In this document: positions 34,158 to 42,770 of the stretch, in pieces
Position numbering within the stretch: the first letter of the stretch is position 1
Layout: every line of letters begins with the position of its first letter
Assembly (NCBI GenBank): GCA_031267825.1
Contig: JAIRYJ010000002.1
Coordinates: forward strand, 1 to 59,468
Origin: Bifidobacteriaceae bacterium
GTDB taxonomy: Bacteria > Actinomycetota > Actinomycetes > Actinomycetales > WQXJ01
DNA length: 59,468 nt
Reading direction: 5' to 3'
The notes under the pieces: generated by a model
Database searches by the model: none
The model's input: only the letters and a program-made list of their open reading frames with translations
Told to the model about the DNA's origin: nothing
Made by a program: the position numbers and the translations under genes

Positions 34158-35392
34158 GCCCACTAAACGACATCCGCGTCCTCGAGTTTGATGACACCCC
34201 CAGCGCTCTGGCTAGTCTGGCCGGCAAACTCCTAGCTGACCTCGGCGCTGATGTCATCAAAATCGAACCACCACAAGGTGATCCGATGCGCCGGGTTGGA
34301 CCATTCGTGGCTGACACACCCAACCCAGACAAGAGTTTGACCTTCTGGCATTACCACACCAATAAACGGTCCGTCGCCGCCGTCCGCGAACTACCCGGCG
34401 GACGGCAATTCGTTCTTGACTTGGCCGCCACTGTCGGCATCGTGCTTGACGGGACAAAAGACGGGCTAGACCAAACCGGCGCCGGCTATGAGGCGATCAA
34501 GCAACGCAACCCGGAAGTCATCTACATCCGGCTGTCACCCTTCGGTTCATCCGGGCCGTGGCAGCATTACGAAGCGTCAGACGCGGTGCTGCTGGCACTC
34601 AGCGGCATCACCGCTGTGACCGGCTATGACATTGATCTTGAGCTTGACCCGGTGGCGCCAACCGGCGGTCAAGCCCGTCACCTGACCGGAATCTATGGCG
34701 CCCTGGCCGCCCTTGGGGCCCTGGCCTACCGTGACCAGACCGGACACGGCCAGTTCGCGGACGTCGCCGCCCACGATGTCATAACTGTTTCAAGCGAGCT
34801 TTCACTGCCCTATTGGGAATTTCGGCGCGAGGCGGTGCACCGGCAAACCAGCCGTCACGCCAGGCCCGATCCGCACACCCCGAAGCAGACGGTCCGCTGC
34901 CGCGACGGCAAGTACTTGGTCGCTTTGACCTTGTATTTGTTCGATGCCGTCCGCTTTCCAGCGCTCGTCCAGTGGCTCGACGCGGCGGGCATGGCAGAAG
35001 ACCTAACATCCGAGGAATATGCCGACAACCAGGTCCGGCATGACCGCGTTGACCATATTGTGGAAGTTGTTGGCCGCTTTTGCGCGGCCCACGATTCGGA
35101 TTACCTATTCCACGAGGCGCAGCGTCGGCGGCTACCTTGGAGCCCGCTTTACAGCCCAGCCGAGCTGCTTGACAACCCGCATCTACGGGCCCGTGGGGCG
35201 ATCGCCGAAATCCATCACGAGGACCTGGGCCGGCCGGTTCGTTACCCCGGCGCGCCTTACATCTTGTCAGCCACGCCGTGGACTCTACGGTCCCCGGCGC
35301 CCGGCCTTGGTCAACACACCACCGAACTACTAGAAGAACTGGGCTACACGCCCGAAGACATCACCCGGCTTCACGAAGAAGGAACCCTCTAA
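34151..35392 (+). CDS. Family III CoA-transferase (CaiB/BaiF type), subunit 2
   Basis: 413 residues, homologous in layout to the preceding gene (IRVLEFDDTPSALASLAGKL, GADVIKIEPPQGDPMRRVG, VIYIRLSPFGSSGPWQHYE). At the active-site position it has FADVAAHDVITVSSEL. Its start overlaps the previous gene by seven nt and its stop overlaps the next start (TAATG), so four genes appear translationally linked. Paired, non-identical family III transferases are unusual and are best known from succinyl-CoA:benzylsuccinate CoA-transferase; the acid handled here is unknown. Confidence 0.9.
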   Translation: MVGPLNDIRVLEFDDTPSALASLAGKLLADLGADVIKIEPPQGDPMRRVGPFVADTPNPDKSLTFWHYHTNKRSVAAVRELPGGRQFVLDLAATVGIVLDGTKDGLDQTGAGYEAIKQRNPEVIYIRLSPFGSSGPWQHYEASDAVLLALSGITAVTGYDIDLELDPVAPTGGQARHLTGIYGALAALGALAYRDQTGHGQFADVAAHDVITVSSELSLPYWEFRREAVHRQTSRHARPDPHTPKQTVRCRDGKYLVALTLYLFDAVRFPALVQWLDAAGMAEDLTSEEYADNQVRHDRVDHIVEVVGRFCAAHDSDYLFHEAQRRRLPWSPLYSPAELLDNPHLRARGAIAEIHHEDLGRPVRYPGAPYILSATPWTLRSPAPGLGQHTTELLEELGYTPEDITRLHEEGTL

Positions 35393-35841
35393 TGCCTGAA
35401 TCAACACGGCCCGCGCCAACCGACAAATCCGGTCTCTACGCGCCGTATTTTGAAGGACTAACCCAAGGCCAAATCAAAGTCCAGCAGTGCGCTAACTGTT
35501 CGGCTGTGCTCTGGCCACCACAAGACATGTGCCCCGAATGCTACGCCACCAGTCTTGACTGGGTTGAGGCCTCAAATGAAGGCACCATCTACACCTATTC
35601 GGTTTACAACCGTGCTTTCCATCCGGCTTTCAAAGAACTACTGCCTTACGGGGCGGTGTCAGTCAGGGTCAGCCCCGGCGCCACGATCCTAGGCGAATAC
35701 GGCGGCGATCCAGCTGACATTGAGGTTGGCCAAACCGTCCGGGCTGAGTTCTTCCAAACCGCGCCTGGTGTCGCCCTGATCAGATGGATGCCATCAGACC
35801 TGTCAACGCCTGCCCCGAACCAACCAACCACCAAGGAGTGA
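35392..35841 (+). CDS. DUF35 zinc-ribbon / OB-fold acyl-CoA-associated protein
   Basis: 149 residues. The zinc ribbon is seen as QQCANCSAVLWPPQDMCPEC near residues 32-52, followed by an OB fold (GTIYTYSVYNRAFHPAF, YGAVSVRV, ILGEYGG). Such proteins accompany thiolase-like enzymes as essential partners (BbsA with BbsB; the steroid side-chain aldolase partners). The start ATG 35392 overlaps the upstream stop; an in-frame ATG at 35278 inside the previous gene is not needed. The product ends six nt before the next gene's start. Confidence 0.9.
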   Translation: MPESTRPAPTDKSGLYAPYFEGLTQGQIKVQQCANCSAVLWPPQDMCPECYATSLDWVEASNEGTIYTYSVYNRAFHPAFKELLPYGAVSVRVSPGATILGEYGGDPADIEVGQTVRAEFFQTAPGVALIRWMPSDLSTPAPNQPTTKE

Positions 35842-35846
35842 ACCCA

Positions 35847-37025
35847 ATGTCACTGACAACCGCGGTAGAGAATGTCGCGATCACTGGAATCGGCGAAACC
35901 GAGTTTGTTCGCGGCACAGACAAATCCACTAGACGCCTGGCCATGCAATCATCTTTGGCCGCCTGCCGTGACGCTGGGATTGAACCGTCCAGCATTGATG
36001 GCCTGGTCATTGCCGGAAATGATCTATCAATCGAGGATTACATCACTCATCTTGGCATTGACGACCTCCGGTTCCACGCTTCACTCCATATTGGTGGCGC
36101 CACGCCAGTCGCCTCAATCATTCTGGCCGCCCGGGTGGTTCAAGCCGGCATGGCTTCACGCGTCTTGGTGCCCAGCGTCTGGGCGGCCATATCGGCTGGC
36201 ACCAGGCTCGGATCTGGGGCGGCTGAACTGTCCACCCGGTGGGCTGATGAACTGGTACCAACCACCAAACCGAACCTGGAATACCCCTATGGCACAGTTG
36301 TGCCGATGCAGTGGTACAGCTTCCACGCCAACCGTTACTTCGCCCAGACTGGAGCTGACCCGATCGGCATGGAGCGGGTGGCTTTGAGCACCAGGAAACA
36401 CGCCAACCAGAACCCGAAGGCTTACTTCCGGGACCGGACCTTGTCGAGTGAGCAGTACCGGGCGTCTGAGATTCTGGTCAAACCATTCCATTTGTTTGAC
36501 ATCAGCCTCGAAACTGACGGTTCAGCGGCTGTCATTGTTCAGGCCGCCAGCCGTCCGAACACAACCAATGGACTGGTTTACATCGCTGGCGGAGCCGAAG
36601 GTCACCCGGCTCAACCTGACACCATGACCAGCCGGACGAATGTCCTTGACATGGGTTTGACCAAAGCCGCCAAACACACTTTCGCTGACCTGGGGATGCG
36701 GGCCGATCAAGCTGATTTCGCTGAAATCTATGACTGTTTCACTTTCGTGGCACTACGCCAAATGGAAGAACTTGGTTTATGTGGCCTCGGTGAGGCACCA
36801 GATTTCGCTGTTGAATCACGCATCGGTCCGGGTGGTTCCTTCCCGGTCAACACCCACGGCGGTCTGCTGTCGCAAGCTCACGTCCTGGGCATGAACCATG
36901 TCACCGAGGCGGTTAAACAGTTGCGCGGCCAGGCTGGCGCGGGCCAGGTGCCGGATGCCCGGATCGGTCTTGTGACCGGTTATGGTGACTTTTCCAACGG
37001 CTCTGTCATGGTCCTACGCAACTAG
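35847..37025 (+). CDS. Thiolase-like protein (lipid-transfer-protein/SCP-x type), nucleophile Cys not evident
   Basis: 392 residues of the thiolase superfamily. N-terminus VAITGIGETEFVRGTDKSTR; C-terminal active-site features EIYDCFTFVALRQMEELGLC and NTHGGLLSQAHVLGMNH with the His. Where true thiolases have the nucleophilic Cys, I read HIGGATPVASIILAARVV, without Cys. This is usual in the thiolase-like partners of DUF35 proteins, which act in retro-aldol or retro-Claisen cleavage. The start ATG 35847 has AAGGAGTG upstream; a start inside the DUF35 gene is less likely. Last gene of the CoA-transferase operon. Confidence 0.88.
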   Translation: MSLTTAVENVAITGIGETEFVRGTDKSTRRLAMQSSLAACRDAGIEPSSIDGLVIAGNDLSIEDYITHLGIDDLRFHASLHIGGATPVASIILAARVVQAGMASRVLVPSVWAAISAGTRLGSGAAELSTRWADELVPTTKPNLEYPYGTVVPMQWYSFHANRYFAQTGADPIGMERVALSTRKHANQNPKAYFRDRTLSSEQYRASEILVKPFHLFDISLETDGSAAVIVQAASRPNTTNGLVYIAGGAEGHPAQPDTMTSRTNVLDMGLTKAAKHTFADLGMRADQADFAEIYDCFTFVALRQMEELGLCGLGEAPDFAVESRIGPGGSFPVNTHGGLLSQAHVLGMNHVTEAVKQLRGQAGAGQVPDARIGLVTGYGDFSNGSVMVLRN

Positions 37026-37246
37026 CCGGCCCCGGCGGGTCGGCGGCCAAACCCCGCTTCCGCCCCGCAACGGTTCCGCTCCGCAACGGTTCCATCCGAC
37101 ACTAGATCCACCCGACACCAGATTCACCCAACGCCAGATCCGCCCGGGTTGACATTGCGTTTACCTTCCAGGTGAATGATGCTGAAGAGTTGACCGGAGC
37201 GGCCCCTCGGCCGCTTCGGCGGAATTAAGCGGACGACAACTGGAAG
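37026..37246. other. Intergenic region with short tandem repeats and a start-site inverted repeat
   Basis: The left part has short repeats (CCGCAACGGTTC twice within 16 bp, then three variants of a 17-bp unit around CCGACACYAGATCC). At 37149-37154 a TTGACA hexamer may be a -35 box, but no good -10 box is visible. ACCTTCCAG at 37163-37171 is an exact inverted match to CTGGAAGGT at 37240-37248, which covers the Shine-Dalgarno region and GTG start of the response-regulator gene. Confidence 0.55.
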
Positions 37247-37933
37247 GTGACGGAATCAGCTTTGGGCGCGATCCTAATAATCGACGACGACCCGCACATC
37301 CGCGAACTAGTTCAAGCACTGGTGCGAGGCGCCGGGTTTAGCACTGTTTGCGCGGCTGACGGCCGGGCGGCCTTGGCTGTTCTGGGCCAAACAGCGGTTG
37401 ATTTGTGTGTTGTTGACGCCATGATGCCTCAACTTGACGGGGTTGAGTTTTGCCGCATGACGCGGCGTTATTACCCTGAGCTGCCGTTGCTGATGCTGAC
37501 CGCTAAAGGCCAGTTAGGTGACAAAGTGACTGGGTTCGCGGCCGGCGCGGACGATTACTTAGTCAAACCGTTCGAAGGTTTAGAGCTGATCGTCCGGATC
37601 AAAGCTCTGCTCCGGCGCTACCGCAAAGTCATTGAGCAGACCGCCTGCGCTGGGCGGCTCGAACTTGATAACGCCGCTCACACCGCCAGTTTGGATGATT
37701 CACGCATCAATCTGCCGCTCAAAGAGTTTGACTTGTTGTTCTATTTGGCGAGCCACAAGGGCCGCACCTTGACCCGCGGTCAGCTAATCGACGAGGTTTG
37801 GGGTTTCGATTTTGGCGGCAACGAACGTACCCTCGACGTTCACATCAACCGCTTACGTGAGCGTTTCGGCCCCGGCTCCGGGTTTCAGATCGTGACGGTG
37901 CGGGGGCTCGGCTACCGTTTGGAGGAGACCTGA
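37247..37933 (+). CDS. OmpR-family response regulator
   Basis: 228 residues: a receiver domain (ILIIDDDPHIREL with the acidic pair, VDLCVVDAMMPQLDG with the phospho-acceptor Asp near residue 54, LMLTAKG, DDYLVKPF) and a C-terminal winged helix (LPLKEFDLLFYLASHKGRTL, GNERTLDVHINRLRERFG, TVRGLGYRLEE). The start is a GTG at 37247 with GGAAG immediately upstream, tight spacing. The histidine kinase follows two nt later, so this is a standard two-component pair that probably controls its own promoter and perhaps the ABC exporter downstream. Confidence 0.95.
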   Translation: MTESALGAILIIDDDPHIRELVQALVRGAGFSTVCAADGRAALAVLGQTAVDLCVVDAMMPQLDGVEFCRMTRRYYPELPLLMLTAKGQLGDKVTGFAAGADDYLVKPFEGLELIVRIKALLRRYRKVIEQTACAGRLELDNAAHTASLDDSRINLPLKEFDLLFYLASHKGRTLTRGQLIDEVWGFDFGGNERTLDVHINRLRERFGPGSGFQIVTVRGLGYRLEET

Positions 37934-37935
37934 CC

Positions 37936-39279
37936 ATGTCCGATGCCGACCTCCCATCTCCCAGCCCCAACCCGGCCGCCCAGCCTGACAGCCCAGCGCC
38001 TCAGTCGGTCGGCCCTGCTGCCGAGCCGCCCGACAGCCAAACCGGTGACAGGGCGGAAGCTGGGGGGCGGCATCGTCCAAGACCTCACCACCCACCAGAT
38101 GGGCCCAGCCGGTTCGGCATTATCTGGTTCCTGATCTGTTACTGGGCGGCACTGCTGCTGGGCTGGCTGGTGGCCGAACTAATTTTCAGCCTAACTGGGC
38201 GCCCCTCCCAACTGTTGGCCTACATCATTGGGATCAGCCTCGGCATGGCTTTGGCTGTCGTTGCGGCGCTGATCGCCGCCCGCACGGCGCGTCACGCCCG
38301 AGGTAGCCAATGGGGTTTGGGTGACCAGATTCTGCACGCCCTGGAAAGAATCGGCCAAGGTGATTTCGATGTCCGGATCGACGCCTCTGAACGGGGACCG
38401 TTATCTGATGTGGTGGCCTCGGTCAACAAGATGGCGCATGAACTTGGCACCCTTGAACAGCAACGTCAAGACTTCGTCTCTAACGTGTCACACGAAATCC
38501 AGTCACCGTTGACCTCAATCATGGGTTTCGCCAGTCTGCTGCGCCAAGATGACCTTGACCCAGCGACCAGACGGCACTATCTGGGCATCATTACGGCTGA
38601 ATGCCAGCGGCTATCCGCCCTGGGTTCTAATTTGTTGCGCCTGTCGGCCCTTGATGACGCCACCTTGAACCGCCAAGACATCCGGCTTGACGATCAACTA
38701 CGGGACGTCATTGTTGCCCTTGAACCGCAATGGTCACCCAAAGGCTTAGATGTTTCGCTTGAGGCGCGGCCGATCTTGGCTCAGGCGGACGCCGAGCTGC
38801 TACGTCAAGTTTGGGTCAACCTGGTTCAGAACGCGATCAAGTTCACACCCGCCGGTGGACGCATCCTGGTGCGTGTCAGCCCTTCAGGCGGTCTCAGCGG
38901 CAAAGCCAACCCGGCGGGCCGGGCTGCTGACCCAGGCCGGGCTGACCCAGGCCGGGCCGACCCAGGCCACCCCAACCCAACTGAACCACCCGGCCAAGCC
39001 GGGCCGAGCGGCCAAACCGTGGCGACGGCATCGTCCACCTACCAAGTTGAAGTCATTGACACGGGCGAAGGGATCGCCCCGACCGACTTACCGCACGTCT
39101 TTGAACGCTTCTACCGGGCTGACAAAGCCCGCTCAGCTGGCGGCAGCGGGCTTGGGCTGGCCCTTGCAAAAAGGATCGTTGACCTGCACGGTGGCCGCAT
39201 TTCCGTGACCAGCGGGGCCGGTCAAGGCAGTGCCTTCACGGTCCGCCTACCGGCTCAGCCTGGGACCCATCCGGCCTGA
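37936..39279 (+). CDS. Sensor histidine kinase with an in-frame linker insertion
   Basis: 447 residues. A Pro/Ala-rich cytoplasmic N-terminus of about 55 residues precedes two hydrophobic segments with almost no external loop, so the sensed signal is probably in the membrane. HAMP (ERIGQGDFDVRIDASERGPL) and the phospho-acceptor His in VSNVSHEIQSPLTSIMGF follow, then the ATPase domain with the N box NLVQNAIKF, the G1 box VEVIDTGEGI and SGLGLALAKRI. About 40 residues (DPGRADPGRADPG repeats encoded by 15-nt units) are inserted between the N box and the G1 box, in a loop. It is the partner of the upstream regulator. Confidence 0.94.
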   Translation: MSDADLPSPSPNPAAQPDSPAPQSVGPAAEPPDSQTGDRAEAGGRHRPRPHHPPDGPSRFGIIWFLICYWAALLLGWLVAELIFSLTGRPSQLLAYIIGISLGMALAVVAALIAARTARHARGSQWGLGDQILHALERIGQGDFDVRIDASERGPLSDVVASVNKMAHELGTLEQQRQDFVSNVSHEIQSPLTSIMGFASLLRQDDLDPATRRHYLGIITAECQRLSALGSNLLRLSALDDATLNRQDIRLDDQLRDVIVALEPQWSPKGLDVSLEARPILAQADAELLRQVWVNLVQNAIKFTPAGGRILVRVSPSGGLSGKANPAGRAADPGRADPGRADPGHPNPTEPPGQAGPSGQTVATASSTYQVEVIDTGEGIAPTDLPHVFERFYRADKARSAGGSGLGLALAKRIVDLHGGRISVTSGAGQGSAFTVRLPAQPGTHPA

Positions 39280-39499
39280 TCCGGCGCCGTTTGCATGGCG
39301 TTGAAGGACCGTTGATACGGCGTTAAGACAACTCTCCCAAGCTGGTTCTAGTCCGCGCGGAAACCGCCGCCGGATCCAACATCAGCTCTGTCCGCCACGT
39401 CATCCGCCGTCAGGTTAACACCTCAACGCGGCGCGGCGCGGCCAGACAAGCTAACCCGCCAGGCGAACAAGAACGCACAGCTAACCTGAAGGAGTCAAA

Positions 39500-40351
39500 A
39501 TGGCCGTAATTGAGGTCGAGAACCTAGTCAAACAGTACAAGCGAACCAAACAACGATCAGTTGACAACGTCAGCTTCCAAGTCCAAGAAGGCGAGTTTTT
39601 CGCCTTCCTGGGGCCCAACGGAGCTGGCAAGACAACCACAATCTCGATCCTGACCACCACTTTGGCCAAGACAGCCGGCCAGGTGCGGATCGCCGGATAC
39701 GACATTGACGCCCAGGACCGCCTGGTGCGGCAAGAAATCGGCATCATATTTCAACAACCCAACCTGGACCGGGCGTTGACCGCTGAACAGAACATCCGGA
39801 TACACGCCTGCCTCTTCGGGATGTACGCCTATCGGCCGGCCTACCGCCTGATGCCCGCCTCCTACCGTCAGCGGGTCGAACATTTGGCGGACATCGTCGG
39901 TGTGAGCGAATCGCTGTTCACCAAGGTGAGCCGTCTATCTGGCGGCATGCAACGCAAGTTTGAAGTGGTTCGCAGTTTGGTTCACACACCACACGTCCTA
40001 TTCCTTGACGAACCAACCCAGGGTCTCGACGCGGTCTCCCGTCATGACCTGTGGGACTATCTCAACCGGGTGCGCCGCGAATGGGGCACAACGATTTTCC
40101 TGACAACCCACTACATTGACGAGGCTGAGGCGGCCAGCACAGTTTGCCTGATCAACCAAGGTCAGATTGTTCTGTGCTGCCCGCCTCAGGAAATGAAACA
40201 ACGCCTCGGTGCGGCCACCCTGGAGGAAGCCTATGTCGACTTCTTGCGTAGCCAAGACGATGACCCGGTGGCGGCGGCTTCCAGTGGTGGTCGGTCGGCA
40301 GGCAGCCGGTCGGCTAGTGGCCGGTCGGCTGGTGGCCGGAGGGGGCGTTGA
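39500..40351 (+). CDS. ABC transporter ATP-binding protein (drug/lipid exporter type)
   Basis: 283 residues: Walker A GPNGAGKTTTISIL, Q loop IIFQQPNLDRALT, signature RLSGGMQRKFEVV, Walker B HVLFLDEPTQGLD, and H loop FLTTHYIDEAE. The C-terminus is a short Gly/Ser/Arg repeat (SAGSRSASGRSAGGRRGR). The start ATG 39500 follows AAGGAGTCAAA. It pairs with the membrane protein that follows as an ABC-2 type exporter. The 220-nt gap behind the kinase gene shows no gene and may carry its promoter. Confidence 0.94.
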   Translation: MAVIEVENLVKQYKRTKQRSVDNVSFQVQEGEFFAFLGPNGAGKTTTISILTTTLAKTAGQVRIAGYDIDAQDRLVRQEIGIIFQQPNLDRALTAEQNIRIHACLFGMYAYRPAYRLMPASYRQRVEHLADIVGVSESLFTKVSRLSGGMQRKFEVVRSLVHTPHVLFLDEPTQGLDAVSRHDLWDYLNRVRREWGTTIFLTTHYIDEAEAASTVCLINQGQIVLCCPPQEMKQRLGAATLEEAYVDFLRSQDDDPVAAASSGGRSAGSRSASGRSAGGRRGR

Positions 40352-40353
40352 AG

Positions 40354-41235
40354 ATGAGCCAAACAACCAATCCGGCCGGTGCCGCCTTCGCCACTGGGCC
40401 AACCATGACGAATCGCCGCCCCAGCCAGTCCGCCAAGCGCCCACTCAGTCGGCTAGCGCGTGAAGCCAACGCGGTCATCGCGGTTGCCGCCCGCGACATT
40501 ACGATCACTCTCAAATCGCCCGGAATGCTAGCGATGGGCCTGATCATGCCACTAATCATGATGGGACTGATCGGCGGTAACCTGATGCAAAACATGGCCG
40601 GTGGGCTCGGTTTTGGGCTCGGCCAGTTCATGCTTGTGGGGATGCTGGTGACGATGCTCTTCATGCTCACCACCATGGGAATGGTCACCTTAGTTGATGA
40701 CTCTGATGGCAATTATTCGGCTGAACTGCTGGTTTCGCCGGTGTCACGCTATGCCATTGTGACTGGGAAGATCGCCGGTTCGGCTTTCACCGGATTGGTT
40801 TCCTGTCTTGGTGTGCTGGCTGTCGGTCTGGTGATGGGTATCACCCTTGCCCCATGGCAGCTACTAGTGCTGCTCATCCTGGCGCCCTTGTTCTGTCTAT
40901 CTGGCGGCGCTTTGGCGATGATCGTGATGGGCCTGATCAAGAACAACAAGACCGCCAATATGGCTGTCATGTTGCTAACCATGCCGCAGATGTTCCTGGC
41001 TGGGGCGATCATCCCAGTCAACCAGTCAACTGGCATCCTCTGGCTAGCGAGCCGCCTGATGCCAATGACCTACTGCGTTGATTTGGGCCGGGCGGTGGTT
41101 TACGCCGGTTCACCGGAATACGACTCTGTTGTGATGTTCAACCCGGCGGTCAATTTAGCCTGCCTGATTGGGTTGACGCTAGTCTGCCTGGTGGTCGGCA
41201 CAGTGCTTTACGCCCGCTCAGAGAAGAACCGCTAA
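40354..41235 (+). CDS. ABC-2 type transporter permease
   Basis: About 293 residues with six hydrophobic segments in the ABC-2 membrane domain layout: a cytoplasmic basic N-terminus, then DITITLKSPGMLAMGLIMPL and the conserved late segment MPQMFLAGAIIPVNQSTGIL. The ATG at 40354 is preceded by GGAGGGGG, and an in-frame TTG two codons earlier is less likely. It would export a lipid, peptide or antibiotic with the ATPase upstream; the substrate is not indicated. It converges with xylB across a strong palindrome. Confidence 0.9.
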   Translation: MSQTTNPAGAAFATGPTMTNRRPSQSAKRPLSRLAREANAVIAVAARDITITLKSPGMLAMGLIMPLIMMGLIGGNLMQNMAGGLGFGLGQFMLVGMLVTMLFMLTTMGMVTLVDDSDGNYSAELLVSPVSRYAIVTGKIAGSAFTGLVSCLGVLAVGLVMGITLAPWQLLVLLILAPLFCLSGGALAMIVMGLIKNNKTANMAVMLLTMPQMFLAGAIIPVNQSTGILWLASRLMPMTYCVDLGRAVVYAGSPEYDSVVMFNPAVNLACLIGLTLVCLVVGTVLYARSEKNR

Positions 41236-41252
41236 GCCCGCCTTGACCCGGC

Positions 41253-41320
41253 AGATACCTCGACGTCAAAGCAACTAATTCCTCCGGGGAATTAGTTGAC
41301 GGATGACTTGACGTCAAGAT
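41253..41320. terminator. Large palindrome between the exporter gene and xylB
   Basis: Core hairpin CAACTAATTCC (41272-41282) and GGAATTAGTTG (41288-41298) with a 5-nt loop. It is flanked by outer arms GACGTCAA (41262-41269) and TTGACGTC (41308-41315). It lies between two convergent genes and is probably a bidirectional terminator. The 13-mer GGAATTAGTTGAC on its right arm recurs exactly at 43985-43997 in the xylA promoter region. Confidence 0.8.
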
Positions 41321-41336
41321 ATCTCAATGTCATGTC

Positions 41337-42761
41337 TCAGCGGTTGTGGGTCATTTCCCGGACGGCGCCATATTGTTGGCGTACAACCGGGTCATGGGCC
41401 GCCTCAAAGACTTCAGTGCCAGGCCGCTCCCAATGCGGCAGGTCACCCAACACAAGGCGGGCGGCTTGCCGGGCGGCGCCATCGGCCACGTATTCTCCTG
41501 GCGGAGGTACCACCACCGGCATGCCCAACACGGCCGGAAGAATCTGGCGGAAGGCCTGCGACTGGGCTCCGCCGCCAATCAGCAAGACCCGCCGCAGCGG
41601 GATTCCGAGCTTGACAATCCCGTCCAAGCCATCCGCCAACAGGCAAGCCAAACCCTCAACGGCTGCCCGGGCCAGATCGGCCCGAGTCGCGTTGGCCAGC
41701 CGCAAACCGTGAAAAGCCCCAGTTGAACGCGGCCTATTAGGTGTCCGCTCACCTTCCAGATAAGGCACCATGACCAGGCCATCGGCCCCGCTTGGAGCCG
41801 ACAGGGCCAACTGGTCTAATCCGGCGTAGTCCACGCCGAGGATTTGGCGAGCCGCATCAAGGACCCGCGACCCGTTCAAAGTGCAGGCCAACGGCAGGTA
41901 GGCGCCATTGGCGTCAGCGAACCCGGTGACTATGCCGCTGGGATCAGCCGTCGGCTTTGAGCTGATGGCCGAAACCACACCAGAAGTTCCAAGTGAGATC
42001 GCCACATCCCCGGGCGCCAGTTCCAGTCCGAGTGCGGCAGCGGCGTTGTCACCCGCTCCTGGGCCGATCGGCGCACCCCACGGTGTTTCAGCCAGAGACA
42101 CCGCCGGGCCAGCCACCCGCGGCAAGACCGGGCAACGCCCGAACGCCAGTTCCAGCAGATCAGACCGGTAAGCCTCACTGAATGGCGACCAGTAGCCGGT
42201 GCCGGAAGCATCTGACCGGTCGGTCACCAACTGGTCCAGCGCACCATCACCATCGCCTGGGCCGTGACCGGCCAGACGCCAGCTAAGCCAGTCATGAGGT
42301 AACGCCACCGCCGCCACGCGGGCCGCGTCGGCTGGTTCGTTTCGCGCCAGCCAACGCAATTTGGTGATCGTCAACGAAGCGACCGGCACCGATCCGATCG
42401 CCTCAGCCCAGGCCTTGGCACCGGCCTGAGCCGAACCCTCACCCAGTTCAGCGATCAGATCGTCAGCCGCACCAGCCGACCGGGTGTCATTCCAAAGCAA
42501 AGCCGGGCGAACCACCTGGCCGGCTTCATCTAGCACCACCATGCCGTGCTGCTGGCCGCCAACCGCCACGGCCGCTACGTCAGACAATCCGCCAGCGGCC
42601 TCAGCCGCCCGCTGGTAGGCCTGCCACCAGTGTTCAGGATCAACTTCCGTCCCGTCAGGGTGCGAAGCCCGCCCCGAGCGCACCAAACGCCCGGTCTCAG
42701 CCTCGCGGACTACTACCTTGCAGGACTGGGTGGATGTGTCCACCCCCGCTACCAGAGACAC
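41337..42761 (-). CDS. xylB: Xylulokinase
   Basis: 474 residues of the FGGY kinase family, which phosphorylates D-xylulose to xylulose 5-phosphate. N-terminal phosphate loop [16 protein letters not shown]; substrate-side segment [15 protein letters not shown] with the catalytic Asp region in LLWNDTRS; C-terminal ATPase part [26 protein letters not shown] and [14 protein letters not shown]. The start is GTG 42761, nine nt downstream of xylA with AAGGACC upstream. It forms a xylA-xylB operon. Confidence 0.95.
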   Translation of the reverse strand: MSLVAGVDTSTQSCKVVVREAETGRLVRSGRASHPDGTEVDPEHWWQAYQRAAEAAGGLSDVAAVAVGGQQHGMVVLDEAGQVVRPALLWNDTRSAGAADDLIAELGEGSAQAGAKAWAEAIGSVPVASLTITKLRWLARNEPADAARVAAVALPHDWLSWRLAGHGPGDGDGALDQLVTDRSDASGTGYWSPFSEAYRSDLLELAFGRCPVLPRVAGPAVSLAETPWGAPIGPGAGDNAAAALGLELAPGDVAISLGTSGVVSAISSKPTADPSGIVTGFADANGAYLPLACTLNGSRVLDAARQILGVDYAGLDQLALSAPSGADGLVMVPYLEGERTPNRPRSTGAFHGLRLANATRADLARAAVEGLACLLADGLDGIVKLGIPLRRVLLIGGGAQSQAFRQILPAVLGMPVVVPPPGEYVADGAARQAARLVLGDLPHWERPGTEVFEAAHDPVVRQQYGAVREMTHNR

Positions 42762-42770
42762 GGCCGGTCC

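Noticed and set aside
37026..37140. Possible small RNA between the thiolase-like and response-regulator genes
   Set aside because: Only short direct repeats are visible; no stable stem with a U-tract was found.
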